From Megamerina dolium (lineage: Eukaryota > Arthropoda > Insecta > Diptera > Megamerinidae), in the NCBI GenBank assembly GCA_963854835.1, contig OY978530.1, positions 21,894,937 to 21,958,936 on the forward strand: a DNA stretch of 64,000 nucleotides, given 5' to 3'. The first letter of the stretch is position 1. Each line of letters begins with the position of its first letter. Both the position numbers and the translations under genes were made by a program. Positions 55,881 to 64,000 of this stretch are shown piece by piece. The notes beneath the pieces are model-generated. The model saw only the letters and a program-made list of their open reading frames with translations, ran no database searches and was not told the DNA's origin.

Positions 55881-57140
55881 AGCTCTCAATCTCTTCAAAG
55901 CTACCGCAGAATTGATGTCTATTTCCATGCCATGAACCCCGAAGATCATACAAAATTTATCTTGGAAGCACAGAAAAAGCAATTAAAATCCCTATGGGGT
56001 GATTGCAAAACGACTATTATTCTCTTATAACAGAAGAAGTGGCGGAAAATGTTGGCGTTAGTCAAATCAAAGATGCATATAGACAGTGTCTATGCTCTTA
56101 TGTTCGGTGCCTCTCAGCAATAAACTCTCATCTTCACGAGCTGATTTCCGATTTGGCATCCCCCACAGTTTCCTCTTCTACCGTTGAAAACAAACCCCAT
56201 CAACCTACATTTTCTGCTGTTCAGTTGCCTCCATGCGACACACCATGTTTTTCGGGCGACTATGTTTCATAGCCAAGCTTTCGAGATATGTTCACGGCCT
56301 TATACAGAAACAATTCCCGCTTAAGTCCCATAGAGAAATTGTACCACTTGTTACAGAAAACCCGTGGCGAGGCACACAGTATAATTAAGTCAACTCCGTT
56401 GACGAATGAGGGCTTCTCAATGGAGTGCCACTATTCAGAAAAGCGGTATGACAACAAACGCATACTGATAAACATACAGTTGAACATACAGTTGGGGATG
56501 GTATAGTCGATGGCATTCGGAATCGTAGTGTACTCTCCCAGGATCCTTGAATGCCCGTATTTTGGTTGAGCCCAGCGTGAAGCTATGTTTAGTCTAATTG
56601 CTGATATCAGAGCTCTCTGCCTGCCAAATAAATCTACGGGGAGTAGATGCAGTAGCGAGTAGAGCGCTTTTGACGGGGTGGTTCTTAGAGCGCCTGTTGT
56701 CAACACCGCAGACGTCCTTTGAACTTGCAGTAGATTACCCAAGAAACCGGTCGCGATTTAAAGCGCTTACAGCGAACACTAAACGACTGCATCACGAATT
56801 TGAAGCTCCTGCAGATTGACACAAGTCACTGCCACTGCCACGGTATCAGACTTTGGAATCAGTCGCAGATATCCGAAGTGGTTCTCGGCAATCCAGCCAA
56901 CCACCAACTCGGCAACTCAGGCAACCATCGAATCAGCAACCCTCGTTGGTAAAAAACACAACATGTGTACCAACTGTTTGACTAACTCGCACAATTACAA
57001 TAACTGTAAAAGCCGATTCATGTGCCCATCGTGCCGACAACGACATAATTCCCTACTTCACAGGCTAGAGAAGACTTCCGGCACTCGATGTGAAGCAACT
57101 CCCAAGGCAACTCCGACATCATCTGAACGTTCTTGTCAGC
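55880..57140 (+). pseudogene. BEL-2 Gag, interrupted
   Basis: Starts near ATGTCAGCTCTC (55876). Recognisable BEL Gag core: LPPCDTPCFSGDY (56230-56268), SFRDMFTALYRNNSRL, PIEKLYHLLQKTRGEAHSII and STPLTNEGFSM, then RYDNKRILINIQLNI. A LOA fragment (56490-56727) interrupts. The zinc region HNMCTNCLTNSHNYNNCKS and CPSCRQRHNSLLHR is open at 56960-57065. Stop codons at 55930 and 56272. No protease or pol follows: a LINE begins at about 57140. Confidence 0.85.
56490..56727 (-). mobile_element. LOA-H: short LOA fragment inside BEL-2 gag
   Basis: Matches the RT-RNase H connection of LOA-D (45130-45280), for example GGTATAGTCGATGGCATTCG and AGGATCCTTGAATGCCCGTA. Encodes, minus strand, QRTSAVLTTGALRTTPSKAL and RWAQPKYGHSRILGEYTTIP. 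Confidence 0.85.
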
Positions 57141-58018
57141 GTACTTGTAACGTTCATCGACACGTTACCGTCGTACATTGTTATGCTCCAACGGAGGACG
57201 CGGATTGCATGGTAAAAGACGACTTCTATGCTCAACTAACGACAACGCTCAGCTCCATCAACAGAGGGGATATAATCTTCCTCATGGGCGACTTCAACGC
57301 GAAAATCGGAAGTAATAACTCCGGTATAGATTTGACAATGGGAGTCCATGGCTGTGGAACACGTAACAACAACGGCGAGAGGCTAATAGAAGTGTGTCAA
57401 ACCTTCCAACTGGTTATTGGCGGTTCCATATTTCCTCACAAGGAAATTCATAAATACACATGGACCTCGCCGAATGGTAAAACTCGAAACCAGATAGACC
57501 ACATCTGTGTCAGTCGGAAGTGGAGAGGTTCGCTACGTGATGTCAGAAATAGAAGGGAAGCCGATATTGATAGTGATCACGAGCTCATCACTGGTGACAT
57601 AAAGATCAAGCTGAAATGCAGAAAGAAATTTGACGTACAATGCAGACAGAAGCGCTATAACGTTCAATATCTGCGGAATATCGACACCAGAAACGAAATA
57701 GTCAGCAAACTACGTGAAAAGCTAATCAACAACAACAAAGGCACCAGCTGGGAAACTACTAGCACCACAATCAGGCACGTAGCAGATGAACAACTTGACA
57801 CAGTAAAACCCGCCCACCGTAAGCCATGGATCTCTGACCTCATTTGGGGTATCATACAGCGCAGAACAACGACAACTCATTACGGCCATCCTACAGAGAA
57901 TCAGCTAAGATGGTTAAGAAAGCGGCCAGAAGGGATAAGAGACGTTTCATGGAGAATATCGCTAGTGATGCCGAGGCCGCAGCAGGAGCAAATAATATGC
58001 GATAGCTGTTTCGCCTGA
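56816..58018 (+). CDS. Chimeric open frame: BEL zinc region fused to LINE endonuclease
   Basis: 400 codons without a stop. Residues about 1-110 are the BEL-2 Gag C-terminus with two Cys-rich knuckles (CTNCLTNSHNYNNC, CPSCRQRHNSLLH). From about residue 113 the frame passes directly into an EEP endonuclease: TVVHCYAPTEDADC, IIFLMGDFNAKIG, GCGTRNNNGERLIEVCQ, TRNQIDHICVSRKW and ADIDSDHELITGDI, all catalytic blocks present. The C-terminal ~90 residues are the EN-RT linker, ending after a frame shift. Formed by the junction of two transposons rather than by design, but it could give a Zn-knuckle/endonuclease protein if transcribed. No promoter evidence. Confidence 0.75.
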   Translation: MTQVTATATVSDFGISRRYPKWFSAIQPTTNSATQATIESATLVGKKHNMCTNCLTNSHNYNNCKSRFMCPSCRQRHNSLLHRLEKTSGTRCEATPKATPTSSERSCQRTCNVHRHVTVVHCYAPTEDADCMVKDDFYAQLTTTLSSINRGDIIFLMGDFNAKIGSNNSGIDLTMGVHGCGTRNNNGERLIEVCQTFQLVIGGSIFPHKEIHKYTWTSPNGKTRNQIDHICVSRKWRGSLRDVRNRREADIDSDHELITGDIKIKLKCRKKFDVQCRQKRYNVQYLRNIDTRNEIVSKLREKLINNNKGTSWETTSTTIRHVADEQLDTVKPAHRKPWISDLIWGIIQRRTTTTHYGHPTENQLRWLRKRPEGIRDVSWRISLVMPRPQQEQIICDSCFA

Positions 58019-59250
58019 TTGGCAACCTAAATAACCGGCAAACCAACAGAAATCAGCCAATAAGAAATCAAAGTGGCACCTTACTAACGAGTAGCGAGCT
58101 TAAGCTTAAGCTTAAGCTTAACAAAACAGCGGGCATCGACGGCACTCAGCCAGAATTGCTGACAGCCGACCCACAAACATCAGCTGAAATTCTGCATCCC
58201 CACATAGCTGCTGTTTAGGACAGCGAAAAGCTACCTCCCTCTTGGACGAAGGGCATAATCGTTAAACTTCCGAAAAAGGGTGATCTGCGCGACTGTGGCA
58301 ACTGGAGAGGAATAACCTTTCTCAATTCCATCTACAAAATTCTGGCATCACTTATACAGAATAGACTCCAGTGCGTTGAGAATGCTTTAAGGGACGAACA
58401 GGCAGGATTTCGCCCGAAACGTAGCTGCGTTGACCAGGCAAACACACTTCGTATCATCGTCGAGCAATCGATTGAATGGCGCTCCCCACTATACATGCTG
58501 TTCGTCGACTTCAAGAAGGCATTCGACACACTTAAGCGTAATTCCATCTGAATGGCTTTAAATAGAAAAGGTGTCCCCCTGAAGCCGATCCGCTTCATAA
58601 TGGCGCTATACGAGAACTATGAGCTGACGGTTCTGCACAATGGCAACATTAGTGATTCATTCACCACCAACGCTGGAGCGCGGCAGGGCTGCCCTCTCTC
58701 CCCGCTCCTCTTCGCCATTGTGCTGGCTAACGTCTTGATCAGTCTCACTCAGAATTGGCAAATTCCCAATTATCCAGACGCACGAAATTACGAATATTCT
58801 CCGCATGTGTGAAATCGACACTACTGTACGGAATTGGAACATGGCTGATCTCGAACTCCATCACGCAGAGACTGCAAGCTTTCGTCAACAAGTGTTTGAG
58901 GATCATTTGTAGAATTTTCTGGCCTAACACTATTTCAAACGAGGCACTATGGCGTCTGACGAGCGAAGAGCCCATACTGATCCAGATTAAGCGTAGAAAG
59001 TAGCGTTGGATTGGCCACACGCTAAGAAAGCAGCCAGATAGCATCACGCGAATGTCGCTTGAGTGGAACCCGCAGGGGAGCAGAGGCCGCGGACGACCAA
59101 GAAACACCTGGAGACGATCAATACTGGGTGAGCTAGCTGCTGCCGGCATCACATGGGAAGGCGCTAAATTAACTGCCCAAAACCGTGTGCGATGGCGAAG
59201 CCTTGTGGAGGCCCTATGCTCCAATTAGAAGTTTAAAGGAGAAAAAAAAA
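57140..59250 (+). mobile_element. LINE-I: second RTE-like LINE, RT core deleted
   Basis: Endonuclease, RT and C-terminal part on the plus strand ending in an A-rich tail (GGAGAAAAAAAAAATT, about 59236). The EN and RT differ from the RTE-A/B family and resemble 'endonuclease-reverse transcriptase' ORFs of the RTE/Proto2-like lineage; exact clade uncertain. Frameshifts and a deletion make it inactive. Confidence 0.75.
58080..59228 (+). pseudogene. LINE-I reverse transcriptase without YADD
   Basis: LNKTAGIDGTQPELLTADP, WTKGIIVKLPKKGDLRDCGN, WRGITFLNSIYKILASLIQN, EQAGFRPKRSCVDQANTLRI, LYMLFVDFKKAFDTL, GARQGCPLSPLLFAIVL, then directly TQNWQIPNYP in one frame and, in the next, RRTKLRIFSACVKSTLLYGI, RIFWPNTISNEALWRL, RWIGHTLRK, RGRGRPRNTWRRS. 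The stretch between ARQGCPLSP and the C-terminus lacks the catalytic YADD and about 100 flanking residues. A (AAGCTT)n microsatellite at 58096-58121 encodes a Lys-Leu run before the first block. Confidence 0.85.
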
Positions 59251-60034
59251 ATTATTTTTAACATTTTTTTGGAGTATTAAGGCTATTTGATCTTTTTGGA
59301 CAATTGCACAGTGTTACGCACTTCTGCCCTCTTTCTTTTAGTTTTACTTATCTATATCGTATAAGCAATAACGCATATACATTGGCACATTGACATACAA
59401 CAATTAGATTATCAGAATCTACCAGCATTTGATATTACATATCAATGTTGTAGTCAACCGCTATTTGTTTTTCCTCATAGCAAGCCAACAATAAAAACAC
59501 TTAATCAATATTGCATATCAGTGAATAATATGATATTTATTTATAAATTGCACTTCGAAGTTGTAAGAGATGAAGTAGTGATGGCGGGTTAATCATACGA
59601 TGGAACTTGTAGATCCACTATAATTCCCAATTATTTAGGTAAAAACCTGATAGTGAGACTGCTACCGGAAATGCTATCAATATAGAGGATGTAAAGGAAA
59701 ATCATGTTGTTATTGAAGAGGAAGAAACTAGTTGAACTTAATTTAGTATGCTGGTGATTTGTGAAATTAGGGATGTCATAAAATGTTTCTTACACAAAAA
59801 TGAATGTGTTACTACAGTAGAAGAAAAAAAAAGTTTGTTTTATATCATGGATGCCCTGAATGATTTCACAGTTATGGAATTATATAAATGTAACAATGTG
59901 ATTCATAGTAAGGACTACAAATGGAATAGACTTGTTATGAATGTGTGTGTCACTTACATAGGTCTATATATTCTTATTCCATAAATTTGATGAAAAATTT
60001 AGTATTTTTAAAATATATTAAATTTTTTTATATA
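59251..60034. other. AT-rich DNA with one unrecognised small frame
   Basis: A 78-codon plus-strand frame (59748-59984) starts MLVICEIRDVIKCFLHKNEC and has no recognised domain. Just upstream, acidic codons near 59690-59730 may extend it. It may be an exon remnant of a DNA transposon; unproven. Confidence 0.35.
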
Positions 60035-60050
60035 CTTATTACGTCTTATA

Positions 60051-60968
60051 TTAGGCCGAATCTAGCATTCTTCGCCAGCCAGCTCTTTCCTTCGCTAGTT
60101 CGCGCCAGTTAGAAATTCCAAGCGCCGACAAGTTCTTTAGTACTTGGTCTTTCCACCGGAGGTTAGGTATGCCTCTTCTGCGTTGTTCACCCGCTGGTTC
60201 CGAATATAAAATTTTATTAGCCGGAGCATGTTCTTCCATTCGCTGAGTATGACTAAGCCAGCACAGCCGCTAAATTTTAATGCGCTTTACTATGTCTGTG
60301 TCGGCATACAGCTCATACAGCTCATGGTTGCACCTTATTTGATACTCGACAGTGTGATCTCGACTATCTGATCGATAGTGGATTTACCAGGTCTAAATCC
60401 ACACTCATAAGGTCCAATCAGATTGTTAAGCATAGGCTTCAATCTTTCACACAGTACGCTCGATAGAACCTTGTAAGGGATGCTAAGAAGACTTATTCCA
60501 CGGTAGTTGGCGCAAATTATTGGGTATCTTATGTACGGGACAGAGAACACTGAGCCTCCCATTATCGGGCATGCTTTCATCCTACCACATTTTGCTTATG
60601 AGCTGGTGCATGCTGGTGAGCAGCTCATAGCCTCCGGTCTTAAACAACTTGGTAGGTAGGCCATCAGCATCTGCAGTTTTGTTGTTTTTTAGCCTAGAAA
60701 TGAACGCTCTGATCTCGTCATGGACGAATGGTGGAACATCTACACCATCATCTGTGATTGGGGAGGTCGGGAAATCTCCTCCACTGGCGGGATTGTTCGA
60801 AGCGTCGCCATTCAGTAAGGTGGAGAATCGTTCCCTCCATAAGCTCAGTACAATCTGAACATCTGTAACCAGATTCCCGTTGTTGTCACTACAGGAAGAC
60901 GATTCGGGATTTAAACTGCATACAGGCGCTAGATCTTTCAAAGAATTTTCGATTCTCATTCTCAACAT
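60051..60968 (-). pseudogene. RTE-D EN-RT linker and reverse transcriptase ends
   Basis: Linker and RT entry (60968-60582): FSTLLNGDASNNPASGGDFP, PFVHDEIRAFISRLKNNKTA, DADGLPTKLFKTGGYELLTS; this region is missing in RTE-B. Then [20 protein letters not shown] and [16 protein letters not shown] (60580-60335). After the deletion only the C-terminus remains: MEEHAPANKILYSEPAGEQR and LGISNWRELAKERAGWRRML (60239-60051). Confidence 0.88.
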
Positions 60969-61151
60969 ATCTCTATGTTCCTACACTCTCGTCTTTCTAG
61001 CTCCTCTTCTTACTCCTGAACAGACGTCTTTCCGCAGTCCTCTTCTCTCTATATCTCTCCTTAATAGTTCGCGTGGCACCTGCACGCAGGTGGTGTGTTT
61101 CACTACGGTAGTATCGCAACAATCCTAATCATACCACTCAACCAATTACCT

Positions 61152-61471
61152 CATTGGCCGAGCTTCTCTTCCATTACTGTTGTGCGTCTTAAATTTGGAC
61201 AGTATTAGAAGGGACCTACTTATTTTAGCCGGTTCCGAACGGCAGAACACTTGTGACATCACTTTTCTGATCTTTGTCACAGAGTTCTTTTAAGAAGCTT
61301 TTTCATGGCAAGTTGTTACTGTCGGAAGAATTGCCAATTGCTTGCCGACAGGTGGGTACCATTCGAAAGAAAAATCTTATCGATATTAAATTTGTTATGC
61401 ATCAGCCGGGGATTGAATCACGACCTACAGATCAGAAACCGAACACACTAACCACTGAGCTACGGCACCCA
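61152..61471 (-). mobile_element. SINE copy 5, in RTE-D
   Basis: Head at 61471 (GGGTGCCGTAGCTCAGTGGTT), B-box region CGTGATTCAATCCC, full body and truncated 3' end at CTCGGCCAATGAG. The RTE-D sequence on either side (ATTACCTC / GCAGTAGTCATGG) matches the uninterrupted RTE-B at 32760-32790, which proves the insertion. Confidence 0.9.
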
Positions 61472-61554
61472 GCAGTAGTCATGGAGTAGGATATATGTCT
61501 CCACTGTGCGCATGTATCATTCAGAGTGGAAGTGTTCTGTATAAGCAGATCCCA

Positions 61555-62567
61555 TCATCGTGCGGTAAAAGCATTTGCTGTCTCTAGTTGCTGCAACTTA
61601 TTGACGTCAAGCTTTCTCTGTGGGGGACTTCGTTTGTTCTTTGCAACACATAAACGTGTTCGGACCTTAGCTGCAACAGGGTAATGATCCGAGTCGATGT
61701 AAGCACCATGGATCCATTTCACGTCCGTCACACTGGAACCATGCCTTCCGTCAATCAACACGTGATCAATTTGGTTTTTCGTTCGTTGTTCTTGGGATAG
61801 CCACGTTGCTTTGTGGTTGTCGAGATGGTGAAATCTGGTACTACTAATTACCATGTTTCGTGCTGCGGCAAAGGTGATCAGCCTCATTCCGTTATCGGAG
61901 GTGTTCTGGTGGAGGTCGAATTTTCAGACAGTTGGACCAAAGGTACCTTCCTTGCCCACCCTGGCATTGAAGTCGATAAGCGGCGGCAGTAGTCATAAAC
62001 TTATTCGAGACGCTAAAAGAAGCTTTATGTGATCGCATCGTCCTTCTCATCCATCGGGGCGTGGGCACATATTTGGCTGATGTTGAAAAATTTTACATTA
62101 ATGCGGAGTGTTGTTAGCCTCCCGTTCACAAGTGAGAACTGCTAGGCAAGATGTCGCAGTCTCTTACTAACAACAAATCCACATCCGAATTTGTGCCTCT
62201 CCGAATGGAAACTGCAATATATATCACAGGATGCTCTTTTAGAGCAACCCTGTCCCGTCCATCGCATTTGCTGAAGTGCGGTAATGTCAGCCTTATATTT
62301 GTCGAGGACATACCAGCTGAATGGAAGCACCTTCCCTTTAGAGGGAGGGACATTCCAGGCGCATATCCGAAAATCGTGGTCCTTATTTCGTTTGCGAGGG
62401 TCGTCAACAAAAGGGGTACTGCTTATCCGAGGCCCGGTTTGACTTTTCAAACAAACTGCATGACGTCCAGTGAGTTGACTTGCGATGACTACATCACCAA
62501 TTTCTACTACTCTGGCACAACTGACGTGATGGAACAAATTCGGTAGCATTTTGTACGATTTTTCCAC
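61555..62567 (-). pseudogene. RTE-D endonuclease
   Basis: N-terminal frames (62567-62126) with RKRNKDHDFRICAWNVPPSK and ITALQQMRWTGQGCSKRASC. Middle broken (GRVGKEGTFG-like near 61950). Then NMVISSTRFHHLDNHKATWL, NQIDHVLIDGRHGSSV and YIDSDHYPVAAKVRTRL (61887-61555). All catalytic blocks except the GDFN region are still readable. Confidence 0.85.
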
Positions 62568-62640
62568 CCATGCTAGAAGTTTCGAATTGAGAGAATTCAG
62601 AGGGATGAAGAAGACGTTTCTAAACTTTACCTTGTTCGAT

Positions 62641-64000
62641 TAACTCTCATAATTTGAATTAAGCATTCAAGTACCCTACAGAAGCAATTGCCGTAGATGC
62701 AATGTTTTTCTCCATTGTTCTTCAGAGAATGAAGATGCTCTCGAAAGTTTAGAGCTTTGCGGAATTGTTCTGAAATGAGGAATTGCTGTAGAAAATTGTA
62801 CTACTGTTGTATGAGACCGGTAGTTTTGAGGGTTCTGGGGTCCTGAATTTATCAAATGCAGCATAAAGTGATGCGCTCTTTGACAATAAACGCAATAAAA
62901 GTTGCTAGTACAATCATTTTTAGTATGCCTGTAAGATAAGCAGTTTCCACATTGATTGTGCTCTTTTATATATTTAATCCGCTCTGATACAGAGATCTTT
63001 TTGAATATGGGACAAGACTTCATCGCATGGTTCACTATATATAATTTACCAAATAACTGTGAGACTTGTTTGAGAGGTCTATTTTGTGAAAAATCGTGAG
63101 AAAATCGTTAATTTGAGACCAACGAGGAGGGTCTATTCGAGAACTTAGTGATTGCTCCCACAAAGATGGAGTTCCTTCGAAATTGGATCCCAATTATCTG
63201 TGGGAACACTTTGGGATTATAATACTGAGATGGAGTTATTTATTGTAGCTTGGATTATGTGGGTGGTGTAGCTCAGTGGTTATTGTGTTAGACTTCTGAT
63301 CTGTAGGTCGTGGGTTCAATCCTCGGCTGAAGCATAACAAATTTAATATCGAAAAGATTTTTCTTTCGAACGATACCCACCTTTCGGCAAGCAATTAGAT
63401 ATTCTTCCGGCAGTAACAATCTGCCATGGAAAAGCATCTAAAAGAACTCTGTGGCGAAGCTCAGGAAAATTCGCAAGAGTTCAGCCGTTTGGAACCGACT
63501 AAAATATGTAGGTCACTTTTAATACTGTCCAAAATTAAACACGTACAACAGTAATGGAAGAGAAGCTCGGTCAATGAGCTCTTCGGGACTTTAAGTGCCA
63601 CATATTTCATTTTTTGTTTTTATTTTTTGGAATGCTTGCTGTTTTCTAAGGATATAGATTGAAGACTGAGTATCGTTTTTATTTGATTATCAACCAACAT
63701 ACGCTTATTTTCATAAATAGACTTTGGGCTTCCAATGCTAACTCGGAACTCTTATCGCTCAATGAGTATTGCTTAACGATGGCTCCAGCTTTGCCCTGTG
63801 TTTTATACCGGAGATGGTATAATTTTTTAGCAGTGGTGAGTTTAGCGTGCTTTATATACACCGCAATAACATGCTGCGGAACGATGGCCACTCCTCATAA
63901 TCCCCAGAGAAGGTTTGGGTGTCTTAAGGCGATCTTGAAGACAAATGCTTGAGAAATTTATCTGTTCAAGAGGTTGAACTTGTTCTCTCTCTGGAGCTGA
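62641..64000 (-). pseudogene. BEL-3 Gag, split by SINE 6, running off the window
   Basis: Minus-strand pieces: TQTFSGDYEEWPSFRSM (about 63955-63905) and in the next frame KLTTAKKLYHLRYKTQGKAG then AIVKQYSLSDKS (63840-63760); SLWEQSLSSRIDPPRWSQIN (about 63170-63110); and the zinc region HAMKSCPIFKKISVSERIKY, CGNCLSYRHTKNDC and CVYCQRAHHFMLH (63035-62860). This is the DUF1759/BEL Gag order. The element's 5' end lies beyond 64000 and its 3' part was replaced by RTE-D. A third BEL family, distinct from BEL-1 and BEL-2. Confidence 0.85.
63259..63610 (+). mobile_element. SINE copy 6, in BEL-3
   Basis: GTGGGTGGTGTAGCTCAGTGG head, clean B box GGGTTCAATCC, the TAACAAATTTAATATCGAAA segment, body, and GTGCCACATATTTCATTTTTT end. 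It has more single-base changes than copies 2, 4 and 5, so probably the oldest of the set. Confidence 0.88.

Larger units (their letters stand above)
60035..62640 (-). mobile_element. RTE-D: near full-length RTE LINE with internal deletion
   Basis: Minus strand: endonuclease (62567-61555), linker and RT start (60968-60335), RT end (60239-60051). A deletion joins the [11 protein letters not shown] block to VDT-type sequence near 60345, losing the YADD region. Tail degraded (no TTAC run). SINE 5 interrupts between EN and linker. Confidence 0.85.

Overview
The window is an AT-rich stretch of animal nuclear DNA built almost entirely from nested, mostly broken transposable elements. No intact host gene, rRNA or bacterial-style operon is visible. 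The mix of families (LOA/bilbo-type LINEs with RNase H, an R1-type LINE, RTE LINEs with (TAAG)n tails, errantivirus-group gypsy elements, BEL/Pao elements, a mariner, CAA/CAG-rich runs and long (TA)n arrays) points to a higher fly (Diptera, Brachycera), plausibly a tephritid fruit fly. The species cannot be fixed from this sequence alone. The layout resembles pericentromeric or other TE-dense chromatin.

Layout. 1-8.2 kb: 5' part of a LOA LINE (-), 3' half of an errantivirus with integrase end, env remnants and a 462-bp LTR (+), then LTR, PBS and gag of another errantivirus-like copy (-). 8.2-14.0 kb: one LOA LINE (-) cut by two inverted ~1-kb copies of an unclassified element. The left copy is itself invaded by a head-to-head pair of tRNA-derived SINEs in (TA)n. 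14.1-17.3 kb: R1-type LINE fragment, SINE and an RTE with an undamaged reading frame through the reverse transcriptase. 17.3-23.8 kb: another LOA 5' end, a 'foldback' mariner with ~190-bp arms, a MITE-like 466-bp element, a possible spliced gene and a 260-bp tandem duplication. 23.8-34.1 kb: a complete-length BEL element (two 328-bp LTRs, 5-bp TSD) inserted in the tail of an RTE, which itself has a 13-bp TSD. 34.6-37.7 kb: a 3.04-kb DNA transposon with 155-166-bp TIRs and an intron-containing transposase-like gene with CGGQN and GHSYNSCD motifs. 37.9-51.4 kb: halves of a gypsy element separated by three LOA fragments. 51.4-64.0 kb: LINE EN fragment split by RTE-C, LOA remnants, BEL-2 gag fused in frame to a LINE endonuclease, RTE-D and BEL-3 gag, with two further SINEs.

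How the parts relate. The window works as an insertion record: BEL-1 lies within the tail of RTE-B, RTE-B lies in older single-copy-like DNA, SINEs cut gypsy, RTE-D and BEL-3, and RTE-C cuts an older LINE. The two most noteworthy items are the TIR-bounded transposon at 34654-37693 and a dispersed tRNA-derived SINE family (six copies, one with a clean 15-bp TSD). The SINE 3' end resembles that of the local RTE family, which suggests RTE as its mobilising partner. Boundaries come from reading by eye. Family names are from recognised motifs and no database was searched.
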